DNA from: Neocallimastix lanati (nom. inval.)
Lineage: Eukaryota > Neocallimastigomycota > Neocallimastigomycetes > Neocallimastigales > Neocallimastigaceae
Direction of reading: 5' to 3'
Assembly: GCA_016946835.1 (NCBI GenBank)
Contig: JACVTC010000010.1
Location: forward strand, 1,840,001 to 1,904,000
DNA length: 64,000 nt
The notes below the pieces were generated by a model that was given only the letters and a program-made list of their open reading frames with translations, was not told where the DNA came from and made no database searches. The position numbers and the translations under genes are program-made. Positions 47,942 to 59,666 of this stretch are shown here, piece after piece. Position 1 is the first letter of the stretch. Each line of letters begins with the position of its first letter.

Positions 47942-47973
<32 letters not shown>

Positions 47974-48094
47974 TAAAGTTTAATAGTAATATCAGCTAAC
48001 ATTTTTTTTAAGTCAATGTATTTTAATTTAATATTATTCTTTTCAATATTATTTATATTATAGTGATATGTTTTTTGATATATATTTTAAATTA
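47270..48094. other. Intergenic DNA with long T runs and a short duplication
   Basis: TTTTAGAAACTA(A/C)TAA(T/A)ATATTTT is present twice (about 47711 and 47788), each preceded by a long T run (47693–47708 and 47753–47790) and followed by GGATATA. An AAT microsatellite lies at 47945–47975. No gene is seen. Confidence 0.6.
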
Positions 48095-48935
48095 TAGTCA
48101 AAACGAAACCTTAAATGGTACTCTCATAAAAATGAACTTCAGAAGATTAGTCAAGTGAACTCTATATCTATATCAAAAAAAAACAACTCAAAGGAAATCC
48201 TATGTGTGTTAGTCGTATATACTGAAAAAAGTGCAATAGGTGATTTGACCTACCTCACAATTTGCCATTTTCACAAGATCGGATATAATGTTTGCCTTCA
48301 GTAGAACATTGAGAAGAAATAAATATTTTTCTTTTTTGGAAAATTGGGTAAATATTGAAAAAATACTTAAATATCTGAAATATACAATAGATTATGGAAT
48401 CAAGTTCACAAAACAGAAACATTTAAAAAATATTTGTGGATATTGATAAATCAAGGGGTATTAATTCAAAGAGATCTACTTCGGGACTTTTAATGATGAT
48501 TGGTAGTACACCTATTAGCTGGTTTTCGAAACTTCAAAAATGTTTGGCAACGTTTACTGCTGATTCTGAATATTATGGTGTAAGTGATTTAGCTAATAGT
48601 AGTATATTAATATTTTAAATGAACTAAATATAAATATCAACAGTGTAACTATCAATGTCCATAATAAGGGATCGATATACAATTGTCAAAATCAATCTAT
48701 GAACCCGATGTCGAAATATAGAGTCATTAAGTATCACCACGTAAGAGATCTCATAAAGAAAAATAGAATAAATCTAAAATATATTAAGTAAGAAGAAAAT
48801 CTTACTGATGGATTCACAAAATATTTAAACAATTCATCAATGAATAAATATAGAAATTCATTACTCCAAAAATGAAACATTACTGTATCAAATTCAACAT
48901 ATCATTTCTCAGATTGTTGGATTTGAAGGGGAGTA
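48095..48935 (+). mobile_element. Copia 3' fragment (RT end and RNase H), broken
   Basis: STSGLLMMIGSTPISWFSKL (48467–48530) and FTADSEYYGVSD are copia RNase H, parallel to STSGFVMMIGDSPTSWYSKL in the element at 1–3161. A purine tract (GGATTTGAAGGGGAG) ends near 48935. Many breaks. Confidence 0.85.
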
Positions 48936-49075
48936 TCAAGAGATAATATATAAATATATTCATAATATTGATCAATTATAATTTACCTATTTTTTATATA
49001 AATATGTAAATTAAGACTGTTAAGATTGATTCTAATTTACTTAAAAAAATAAAATTTTATGAAACAAATATTATA
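48936..49075 (+). repeat. Copia LTR start, remnant
   Basis: It follows the purine tract and resembles 3036–3161: ATAATATA start, ATATAAATATGTAAATTAAG in the middle, AAGATTGATTCTAATTT near the end. The right limit is not clear. Confidence 0.5.
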
Positions 49076-50122
49076 TCGTTATGAACAAACATTACTTATT
49101 ATAAAATATGTTTGTCAAAAATTTTAAGTTTTATTTTAGTTTATCTTATTTTTATTTTTTTTTTTTTTATTTTTTTTTCATTATTTTATTACTTTTTCTT
49201 TTATTCATATTATTTTCAATTTTTAAAATAAACAAAATTTTTTCAATAGAATGTGAATAGTATCTAATATAAAAAAAAATTTTTTAATAATTCTAACATC
49301 ATAATGAAATTAATTTTTTTTGTTTCGTTTTGTTTTATTTTTAATTTTTAAATTCAAAAAAAAAAAAAAACGAACAAAGAAAATAATACCAAATTTAATA
49401 TTTTTATATAACAAATAGTATTTAATTTTAATATTTTAAAAATAATTAATTTGAAATATTCCATATAAAATATATATTTTTTTATTTTTAATTTTTTTTT
49501 TTTATTTAAAATTTAAAATTCTCCAAAATAAAATATAAAATATTTATAATTATTTACCTTCAAAATAAATATTTTGTATTCATAATACTTTTAAATTCAA
49601 AAGAAAAAGTTTACACTAATAAATTCTTTTTAATTTTTAATTTAATATCTAATTTTTTTTTAAATTTTTTTTATTTTACTTTTTTTTTTCTCTTTAATTT
49701 TTTTTTTTTCTAATATCATTTTAAAAAATTTTTTACTATTATTAATTTATTGATTGAAAATAATAAAAAATAAGAAAAAAAAAAATTTTTTTTCTATTGA
49801 ATGTGAATAGTATCTATTTTAAAAAAATAAAAATATTTTAATAATTCTATCATTATAACGAAATAAAATATCATTTATATAATTTTCTTTTTTAAAACCT
49901 TCATTATATTATATTATATATATTTGAAATAATGAAGAAATTAAAACTCTATCTATAAATTTATACATATTTAAATGTATATATATAATTTCTATATAAA
50001 TGAATTTCTTTCTTTTAGAATTATTTTTTTAGTTTACTTTGATTAGGTATAATTTTTATTTTCTATTTTTTACTCTATTGTGTTTTTTTTTTTTTTTTTT
50101 TTTTTTTCAATTTTATTTTGAT
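49076..50122. other. Low-complexity A/T DNA between copia and the esterase
   Basis: Dominated by T and A runs. A direct repeat of about 70 bp is present (49247–49312 and 49793–49868, sharing ATTGAATGTGAATAGTATCT-type sequence and TTTTAATAATTCTA). The T-rich end (50081–50107) is just downstream of the esterase stop codon and may hold its polyadenylation signals (A-rich on the coding strand). Confidence 0.55.
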
Positions 50123-52069
50123 TTACTTCCAAAGACTTGGATTTTTGAAATGTTTATCTAAAGGTTCACTGAACCAACGACCATTCAAAACACTACCAAT
50201 GACTAAAGATTTTCCTTGTTTAGTGACAGAAGTATCAGCTTCCATTTCAGCAATGAGTTTATCAAAGGAAGTAGAAACGTCCTTACATTTAGCAGATGAT
50301 TTATTATCAACAGCATCTAAGACCATAGAAACTGAATGTTTTGGAGTCCATTTCTTCCATTCTGGAAGATCTTCTCCATTTGGATTTCCATTTTCAAGGA
50401 AGAATTTCAATTGTTTATTGAATACAGTAGCCATGGCTTGATAGGCTTTACTCTTGAAATCATACATACCAGCATATCCGTGTTCACTAGCAAGCATTGG
50501 AATGAATACACCATGGAAGGAACCAACACCTGGAATCATGTAGTCACTATATTCTGAACCGAAATCTACTTGGCAAAGGTAGATGTCATCCTTATATTGA
50601 TCGTACATCTTTTCAGCACTACTTTGAGCATTGAAAATACGATACATTTCAGAACCATAGTGGACTGAGAAGGCGTTAGCAGCGGCTTGATCTTTAGGTC
50701 CTGCTTCAAAAGCTGTTGGAATGTACCAGATGGAGGCACCAAAGTTGAAGAAACTGAACTCGGTACTACCAGTTAACATAATCACTGGAACACTATTCCA
50801 TTTAGTGGTAGAGAAACCTTCCTTTGGAATGACAACATCATCATTGAATAAATGAGGGAAAACACTCATACGAATACCTGCATTACCCATAAGAGCACAT
50901 AATCTTTCTGAACTAACACTGTATAACCATTCCTTAACTTCCTTACTATCTGTCATTAGCCATTCCTTAGCCTTTTCTTCACTGGAAGCAACCTTATCAT
51001 GAACAGCTAATGGAGCAAGGACTGAAGCAGTTCTTTTAATACTGTCATCAATATCGGCGACTGTCATACCACCAGAGAAAACGATAGCCTTATGGAATTT
51101 ATTTGCGAAGAGAGGGCTAATCAACATAGCCATAACATCTCTACCACCAGCTGAAAAGCCAGTAATAGTAATATTATCTGAATCTCCGCCGAATTTTTCT
51201 GCATTTTCCTTAATCCAATCTAAAGCCTTAGCCATATCCAATAAAGCATAGTTACCAGTGGATCCTTTTTTAGTATGAAGGGCAGGTAAACTATTGAAAC
51301 CGAAAATACCTAAACGATAGTTAATACTGATGTAAATACAGTTGTTCTTGAGAACGATTTCATTTCCAATTAATTCTCTTGAGTGACCAGTTTGGTTGTT
51401 ACCACCATGAATGTAAACCATGACTGGTAATTTTTTGGCCGTTGGAGTAGAGTAAACATCTAAGTTTAAGCAATCCTCAGTACCAACCACTTTATCATCA
51501 CTCATTTGTAAAGCGATTTCACCCGGAGCGGTACAATTGAGAGGTTCTTTCCATGGCTTTGGATCAACTGGAGCTTCCCAACGAAGCTTACCCACTGGAG
51601 CAGAAGCGTATGGAATATTGTACCAAACTAAAACTTCATCATTATTTTCAGAGTTACCAATAACAGGACCATAGGTAGTTTCACGAAGAAGAAGATCAGG
51701 AGTTTCTTCTTCCTCTTCTTCTACAACTTCGGTTTCTTCTTCTAGAACAGCTTCATAAAATGAAGTTTCCTCTTGGACTTCTTCGAAACTTTTAACATAG
51801 TCTTCTTCAATATCTTTAACGTCATCATCACTTTTTTATAAAAATTTTAATTGTAAAATATTTAAATTAGTAAATGATTATATTATAATATTATTTTTAC
51901 AAAATAATAAATAAATATATATATATATTTATAAAAAATTAACAATAATTAGCCCTTACGCTAAATCTGTATTCCATTCTGATTCAGTTTTCTTAATGGC
52001 CTTAGCCTTGGAGATATTGATATATAAAATTGAAAATAATACTAATAAAAAGATACTTATTGTCTTCAT
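50123..52069 (-). CDS. Secreted type-B carboxylesterase, two exons
   Basis: Exon 1 is 52069–51960 and exon 2 is 51830–50123, joined across a 129-bp intron (GTAAGG...AAAAAG), giving 605 residues with the frame kept. Residues 1–23 are a signal peptide (MKTISIFLLVLFSILYINIS). An acidic stretch rich in Glu and Asp (about 37–85) follows, and then the alpha/beta-hydrolase domain. Oxyanion-hole His-Gly-Gly is at about 178–180. The nucleophile elbow GFSAGG has Ser at about 263. The likely acid is Glu 394 in TGSTEF and the His is 476 in GSFHG. It should hydrolyse carboxylic esters outside the cell, perhaps on plant-wall substituents; the substrate is not readable. No dockerin is seen. The splice was chosen because an in-frame stop lies just upstream of exon 2 and the ATG with signal peptide is in exon 1. 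Confidence 0.9.
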
Positions 52070-52267
52070 TTTCTATATATGAAGGAAATGAAAAATTATT
52101 AACCTTTCTTTATATATATATATTTTTTTTGCTTTAATAATTATATAATTTTATATAATTATTATTATTATTTTTTATTATTATTATTATAATGTTAGAA
52201 TTTAATGAAAAATAAAATTAAAAAAGAAACAATTTGAAATATTTATACTTTTTTTATTCATATAAAC

Positions 52268-52410
52268 TTACATAATATATATTTGGTACGACAAACTTTA
52301 ATTTATTAAGTTATTGATAAAATGAAAAAAAAAAAAAAAAAAAAAATAATTCATAATATATATTTGGTACGACCAACTTTATTAAGTTATTATTGATAAA
52401 ATGAAAAAAA
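52268..52410 (+). repeat. Tandem duplication, about 80-bp period
   Basis: CATAATATATATTTGGTACG is present at about 52271 and 52352, each followed by ACTTTATTAAGTTATTGATAAAATG-like sequence and an A run. Confidence 0.8.
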
Positions 52411-52458
52411 AAAATAATAATAATTCATTAAATTATTATTATCAAAGATTAAATTTAA

Positions 52459-52497
<39 letters not shown>

Positions 52498-52977
52498 TTA
52501 TTAAGTTACTATTATCAAAGATAAAAAAAAAAAAAAAAAAGGAATATTAATATTATTATTTATATTATTATTTTTCATTGTTATATTATTTTCTCATAAA
52601 CATTACAATAAATTTTATATTTTATTTTTTATATTTTTTTAATATTTATTATCAAAGATTAAATGAAAATAAAAAAAATAATTCATAAATTTTTTTTTTT
52701 TTTTTTTTATTTATTTTATCTTTTATAATAATAAGTAATAATATAAAATTTTATTTATATTAATGTTATTTTTCATTGTTATATATTTTTAAATAATAAA
52801 ATATATTTTATACTTTATTATTAATAATATTAATATTATATAATTTAATTAATTTTATTAATACTAAATATTAATAAATATTAATAATATTAATATTATA
52901 TTTTTTATCATTTTTAATATAAATATTTTTTTTTTTTTTTTAACTATTTTATTAATTAATAATTTTATTTTTTATTA

Positions 52978-53010
<33 letters not shown>

Positions 53011-53989
53011 GATAAATACAAAAATAAATTTTATATTATAATATTTTAATAGTTCAATAGTAAAAGATTGTATAATATTTAATAATATTTAATTATATTT
53101 TATTAACTTAATAATAATTTTTATTTTTAGTTACAAGTAATTTTAAAATATAATAATCCTTAATTATTTTAATAGTATTTAATTATATATTATTATAATT
53201 GATTGGAAATTATAGTAACACTATATCCATTATATATAAAAATTATTTATTATAAAAAAAAAAAATTCTTTAGAATATGCTTATTATGAAAATTAAAAAA
53301 TATCTCTTAAAAATTGAAAAATATTAAATTTAAAAAAAAAAAATAATAAATAAATAAATAAATAAATATATAGTTGATTTTTTAACTTAAAAAAAATACT
53401 TTACAAAATAAAGAAAATATTAAAATAACAATATCAAAAAAAAAATAATAATAATAGTAAAAAATAATATTATTATAAATAATAATATTAATATTAATGT
53501 ATAAAATATTTTATATAATATTTAATATATTAATTAAATAATATATAAATATTGGTAAAAGGATTTAAAATAACAAATAAAACAATAAAAAATAAGTTTA
53601 AGAAAAATATTAAATATAATACTTATTTTATATATATATTATTATTATTATTTATAATAATTATTTTATTTTATTTTATTTTATTTTATTTTATTTTATT
53701 TTTTTTTTAATTTAAATTTTATTTTTTTTTTTTAATTTAAATATATATATATCTGTAAAATTATTAATTAGTTGTTATTTTTAAAATAAAATTTAATATT
53801 TAATATATTGATTATATAATTTTATTTTATAAATAATAATAGTTAATAATTAAGATATTAATTTAAATATGAATTAAATTTCTAATAAAATATATTAAAA
53901 TAATTAAATAATTTTAATATAAAAATATGGGTAAAACTTTTTTAAAGTAACCAAGTAAACAATATAAAAAATTTAATAAAATAACGTTT

Positions 53990-54080
53990 AAAATAAGAAG
54001 AGAACAATATAAAAAATTATTAACTAACATTTAAAATAAGAAGAGAACAATATAAAAAATTTTTAACTAACAAAGTAAAA
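53990..54080 (+). repeat. Tandem duplication, about 43-bp period
   Basis: AAAATAAGAAGAGAACAATA followed by TAAAAAATT and TTAACTAACA occurs twice. Confidence 0.8.
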
Positions 54081-54749
54081 CAATATAGTAAGTTTATAAA
54101 ATATTAAATATTAATATAATACTTCATTATTGTAAATAATAATAATAATTATAATAATAATAATTATAAATATTAGGAATTTTAATTTATTTTTTATCAT
54201 TTTATTTTTGGATAAAATTCACTTTATATTTTATATTTTATAATTTTTTATAGACATAATAATAATATTATAATTAATTTAATAAAACAAAATTCCTATT
54301 ATATAGACCGTAATATATTAAAAAAGATAGACTTTTTTATATTTTATTTTTTAATTTTTATTTTATATTTTATATTAATTTAAATAAAAAAAAAAAAAAA
54401 CTTTTAGTTAATATAAATACTTTTAATTTTTAATATTTTTATTTATTCATTTATTTTTTATTTTTTATTATTTTTATTATTATTATTATTATTATTATTT
54501 ATAATATTACTATTATAATCGTTAAGGAGTCAATATAAAATATGTGGATACTATGAAATATAATATTATTTAATTAAATTCTATTTATAATTTATTTATA
54601 TTTTTTAATAAAAATATATAAAAGACTTCCAATATTAATTTTATAAAATAAATTTCCTACTTATATTTTACATACATAAATATATTTTATAAATATTTAT
54701 AATAGTTGAATGTACTAAGTTTAAATATTGTGTTAAACTTTTAGCATTC

Positions 54750-55700
54750 CCCCTACATAAAGTATTATATAATATTTTATTGTTATATACAACTTTTTTT
54801 TTTTTTTTTATTTACAATAAAGTATTATTCTTTGAAAACTATATTTGTGAATTTTGACTTTTGTTCCCCTGAAATGCATTTAATAAATGGATTAGATAAC
54901 GTATTTTCAGTATTAATGTATTCTAATTTAATTATCATTTTTCATAATCTTTTTCTTGAATATATTTATATATTATATCTATATGCTTACATCTTCTTTT
55001 AGAATTTGTATCTTGAGCTATTGCAATACATGCTTTGTTAACTACTTTAATTTTGAATTTTATTTTCTTGATTAAAATTTTCTTTAAATAAATTTTTGAA
55101 CCACAAGGCTTGTCCAATACATTCAGTCTGGCTAAAAAATTCAGCTTCATCAATGGACAATATTACATTTTTCTGTAACTGAGATTTCCATTAGATCAGG
55201 CTGTTACCAAGTAAGAATATGTATCCACTTATAGATCTTCTTATTTTTTCATCATTTGCCATATCTGAATCCGAATATTCAATGAATTTAGTATTTTTGT
55301 TATAATATATAGATTTACCTTATGTACCTTTTTAATTATTGTAAAATATTCATTAAGTTTTTTGTAATCTTCTTCATTTGGATTTTAGCAATTTTTGATG
55401 CTTCATTTACAGCAAACATCAGGTCTTGACTTTACCGCAATATATAATAATGTACCTAATAAAGATTTATATTCTTTTGCATTTATCAGGTTTGAGTTAT
55501 TTCTTTCATACTCTGTAATTTTCTTGTATGTTCTGAGTTGTTTCGCTTTGTTCAAATTGTAGTAATGAATAATCTCCTTTTTTTCTTATTTTTCTGTTAT
55601 CTTTTGAGTTTCTGAAATTCTTTTCGACTAGTATAGCTTTGAATGATAAAATAATTTTTTCTATCCTACTCATAAGTAAACTGAAATGAAAATGTAAATA
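54750..55700 (-). mobile_element. Copia 3' fragment, minus strand, broken
   Basis: Minus-strand peptides DSDMANDEKIRRSISGY, SIDEAEFFSQTECIGQALWF and CKHIDIIYKYIQEK (about 55300 down to 54960) are copia RNase H. RT-thumb remains lie at about 55400–55650. Downstream a minus-strand purine tract GTAGGGGGAA (about 54755) is followed by TGCTAAAAG, a likely LTR start. Several breaks. Confidence 0.8.
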
Positions 55701-56200
55701 ATGTTAGTAGTAAAAGACTATAAAAAAGATTCCCATCCATTAAATAATGTCTTAAACACAAGCTTTGGAGTGAATCAATCTCCTACATTTCCATTTTACA
55801 ATAGCTACATAAGAGTTCAAATAATACTATAGAAAAATACATATCCGAAATAATGCTAAAGTAAAAAATACAATAGATTCATTACAATGATAATATGAAG
55901 AAACTACCCAATATTATAAATTATACAACTCCAATGTTACTACATATCCAGTTTAAAACAATATAAAACATCAGGTTCACTTTCAGCAGTCTTCCAGTAT
56001 TCCAATTTTCTTTCTTCGTACTAGAAGCCACTTTAGAAAGGATAACCATCGATTATCATCAAAATCATAGAAAGCTGTAATTAGTACACCTGATATAGGT
56101 TATTCCTTTTCCATCAACCCTCTATGGACCTGGAAAAACAGTCCTCATCATTGGGTATAAATAAAAAATAATACAATTTGAATCTTTTACCATATCATCT
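55701..56200. other. Unassigned, moderately complex DNA
   Basis: G+C is higher than in the deserts, but no frame longer than about 40 codons is convincing on either strand. It lies between a minus-strand copia fragment and the LINE 3' end, so it may be more of the copia element. Confidence 0.3.
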
Positions 56201-56202
56201 GC

Positions 56203-58295
56203 TTTTTTTTTTTTTTTTTTTTTTTTTAACAGCAGCAAACTTGATTCATCTTTATTAATTAAATATATAATAAAATACATGTAATAAAAAGAAAAAAAAG
56301 ATAAAAAATAAACAAAAAATAAAACACAAAATAAAATAAAATAATGGTATAATATATTCTAGTTTCATTTAATTAATATCTGTAAGACTTCACAAGGGCA
56401 TTATTATACTAAAGTATAATAATTAATTTTGACTTTGCAATGTTAATCCTAATTTTAAGATACAAAATTATGATCTTCATTGGTTGTGCTAGCCCTGCTG
56501 GCCTGTCTTACTGTTTCTTCAGCATTGACGCTCTTGGTAGTAGTAGTACGATTCGATTTGAACCTATTGAACAAAGACCATTGCTGGCCAATAGCAATAG
56601 GTATAATCGATTGGAGAAGTGCCGCAGTAACCACCAAGAACGGAGTATCAGAATAAGTACCTGATTTCATCTGGCACTTAAATAGATCCTTCCATTTCCT
56701 TGTACTGTTATTAATACTTCGACCTCCAAGAAGGAAATTAAACACTTTTTCACACACACTAGAATCAATATACACATTATTTTCAATATTATTACTAACA
56801 TTACTAATAATACTATTACTAATATTACTATAACTATTATTACTATTACTGTTGTTACTATTACTATTATTACTATTACTATTATTACTGTTGCTATAAT
56901 CATTATTACTATTAACAATATCATTTGTTAGGTTGCCACGGTAGAAAGCATTATATAAAAATAAAAATTTATCATTAACCTTACTACGAATATGATTGAA
57001 AAATGGATAATCAATTAACCAATGACTTATCCATTGTTTATTACTTTTACAACAGGGACAAAAATTAGGACACATTTGATCTATTATTTTTGCAGCTTTA
57101 GCAATTCTAGCATCTAATCTATATCCGCTTCGTGTTCTCAATAGCCAATAGAAACCATATGAAAGATCAGGATATTCATAACAAAGTTTTATAAATTTTG
57201 ATGTTTCTTCGAATTTGTTTTTGTCATAAAACTCAGCTTTAATAGAATTGATTTTCATATCTCTTTTCCAATAAAAATCATTGATTTTATTATCGTTATT
57301 ACCTCTTTTCTCTAGTTTACGTTTAAGAGTTCTACTTTCTTTTGTCCATGTATATTTTCTAGATTTTGGAATATTATTAACTAAATAGGAAATAATACAA
57401 TTTGAATTTTTCCATTTATCAAAACATTTGACTTGAGACAAAGCACACTTAGCTGACAATGGAGGAATATTTAAATCTTTTGAAATATAATACACATTAA
57501 TAAAAGATTTGGCTTTTTGTAAACCTGCAATCCATCTTAATCCTTTATTAATTAATTTCTGAGTATTATTTGTTCTCGCTTCATTTGAACCAAGTAAAGT
57601 TGCAAAGTAAGAGACTTTACTAAGAACATAGGAGTTAATTATAATCTTCTTAAATGGAATAGGAATTTTTGAATTTGAAAGAAATTTACTAACAGAAAAG
57701 AGAGCTTTAGTAACTTTAGAGTTAAGTAATTTAATAAAAGGGTTCAACGATAAGCTTTTATCAAATGGTATATAACTAATGTTATACCTAAATAGGTATA
57801 ACATTAGTTATTGGGACTGGTTGACCAGCAAGATAAAAAGTAGGATCTCTTTTATTTTGAAAAAGAGGTGTGTCTGGTCGAATCACCATCATTGTACACT
57901 TGTTAATTCCAAAATTCATCATATTAAATTTAACCCATTCATTTACCTTCTTAAGCATTTTTTTTAACTTAGTTCTTAATGGTGCGCATAGAACAATATC
58001 ATCTGCAAAGAGTCCACCACAACATCTAGATTCGCCTAAAGGAATTCCAAGCTCTGAAAAATCATTAAAAATGTCATTAATAAAAAGATTGAAAAGAATT
58101 GGTGATAGTGGACAACCTTGTCTAACTCCTTTCATAATATTAAAAGATTCCGAATATTGATCATCAATTTTAACACTGGCTTTGTAAAGTCACCTAAAAG
58201 AACAGTAGGTGAATTTTCATTATTATGACCTACTTAACCATTTTTCCATTTCAGAGAAAGCATTTAAACGAGCTTCATACAAAGTAAAATAAAAT
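56203..58295 (-). mobile_element. LINE, minus strand, 5'-truncated and internally deleted
   Basis: The RT palm is at 58135–57788 (GVRQGCPLSPILFNLFIND, then FADDIVLC). RT thumb and C-terminus are at 57780–56455 (IPFDKSLSLNPFIKLLNSK; FINVYYISKDLNIPPL), with a zinc-type CPNFCPCC...H...H motif. An Asn/Ser repeat tract (SNSNNSNSNN) is encoded at about 56900–56800. Upstream of the palm, LYKASVKIDDQYSESFNI joins abruptly to ENSPTVLLGDF, an endonuclease-type motif, so most of the endonuclease-to-RT interval is missing. The frame is also disturbed at a 40-bp palindrome (57772–57811). A poly(A) tail (T run on the plus strand, 56203–56227) marks the 3' end. No clear target duplication. Confidence 0.85.
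57772..57811. repeat. Perfect 19-bp inverted repeat inside the LINE RT
   Basis: ATAACTAATGTTATACCTA (57772–57790), two bases AA, then its exact reverse complement (57793–57811). It falls where the palm-to-thumb sequence should read straight through, and replaces it with an inverted copy. Confidence 0.95.
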
Positions 58296-58439
58296 AAATA
58301 GTAGAATATGAATTATAAAGTACAAATTTAATATTTTAAAATAAAATAATAAAAAAGCTAAAAATTTAAAATCAAATTAGATAAATAATAATATAATAAA
58401 AATATATATTATATGTATTTTTATAAAAATAATAAGTTT

Positions 58440-58474
<35 letters not shown>

Positions 58475-58739
58475 TTTTTTTATTCATAATATAAAATTAA
58501 TATATATGATAAATATAAGAATATGTCTTATTTAATTTATATTTTTTAAATGATATTATATAAATTATGCTCATTAAATATTATATAATATTTAATTGAG
58601 ATATATTATAAATATGCATAAAATTATATTTATATTAATTAATTGATATTACAAAATATCGTTTAATTTAATTACATTTTATAATATCTAATAGATTTAA
58701 TATATAAAATATGGTTATGATTTAATTGTATTTAAAATA

Positions 58740-58778
<39 letters not shown>

Positions 58779-59666
58779 AATTTAAATGATATCTTAAATT
58801 ATTGCTTATAATAATAATTAAATCATTAAATCATAATTTAATTATTTTTTTTTTTTAAAGAAATATAACTGATATTATAAAATATGATTTAATTATATTT
58901 TATAATAATTAATATTATAAAAAATATTATTATATATAATATATTTTATAATAAAAAAAATAGATATTATAAAACATGCCTATTTAATTATATTTTTTAT
59001 AATATTTAAATAATAGATATTTAAAAAAAAAATATTACTTTTAATATAATTATAATTTTTATATTAAAATATAATGATTTTTTAAAAAAAAATAAGTATT
59101 TTCCTTTTCTTTTCATTCTTTGTTTCTTGTTGTTTTGTTCTGTATAGTTTTGTTTTCATTTCATATATTATTATATATGTAAATTATATAAAATTTTGTA
59201 TAAAACATATATATATATATATAATTATATTTATGCATATTAAATAATGTGGATAAGATATAAAAATTTATGTTTACTTATAATTAATAATTGATATTTT
59301 TAATAATATATTTATGATTATTATTAAATGAAAAAATAAATATTTTGAATAGATGATAATTTATAAATATTAATAATATTATTGATAATTGAATATTAAT
59401 ATTATAAATTTGAATATTAATATTATAAATTAGAATATTAATAAAATAAATATTTTTATATTAAATGATGTAAAAAAAAAAATAATAATAATATTGAAAA
59501 TAAGCATTATATATCAATATTAAAATATCATTTTATGGAATTATTTATATAAACAATACTCTTCATCATTAATTATATATTTTGATTATTAATAAAATTT
59601 AAATGTTAGATAAAACCATATAAAATAATTCAATGATTTTTTTTTTTTTTTTTTAAAAAAATTGAT
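58296..59666. other. A/T desert with long T runs
   Basis: No gene is seen. T runs lie at 58442–58472, 58745–58770 and 59637–59654, the last just downstream of the LRR–CBM18 stop. The dispersed repeat at 58450–58615 lies here. A GC-richer patch at 59105–59165 (TTTCTTGTTGTTTTGTTCTG) is unassigned. Confidence 0.5.
58450..58615 (+). repeat. Poly(T)-led dispersed repeat, second copy
   Basis: Matches 45005–45165 over about 150 bp after a T run. Confidence 0.65.

Larger units (their letters stand above)
52070..54749. other. Large A/T desert upstream of the esterase
   Basis: About 2.7 kb with no gene. It holds two tandem duplications (52268–52410 and 53990–54080), AAT and TTA microsatellites (52460–52498 and 54475–54500), TTTTA repeats (53665–53702), and many T or A runs of 15–30 bases. 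The first few hundred bases presumably contain the esterase promoter, but no motif stands out. Confidence 0.55.

Noticed and set aside
56667-56924. 85-codon minus-strand Val/Ile repeat frame
   Set aside because: Alternative frame of the Asn/Ser repeat tract in the LINE.
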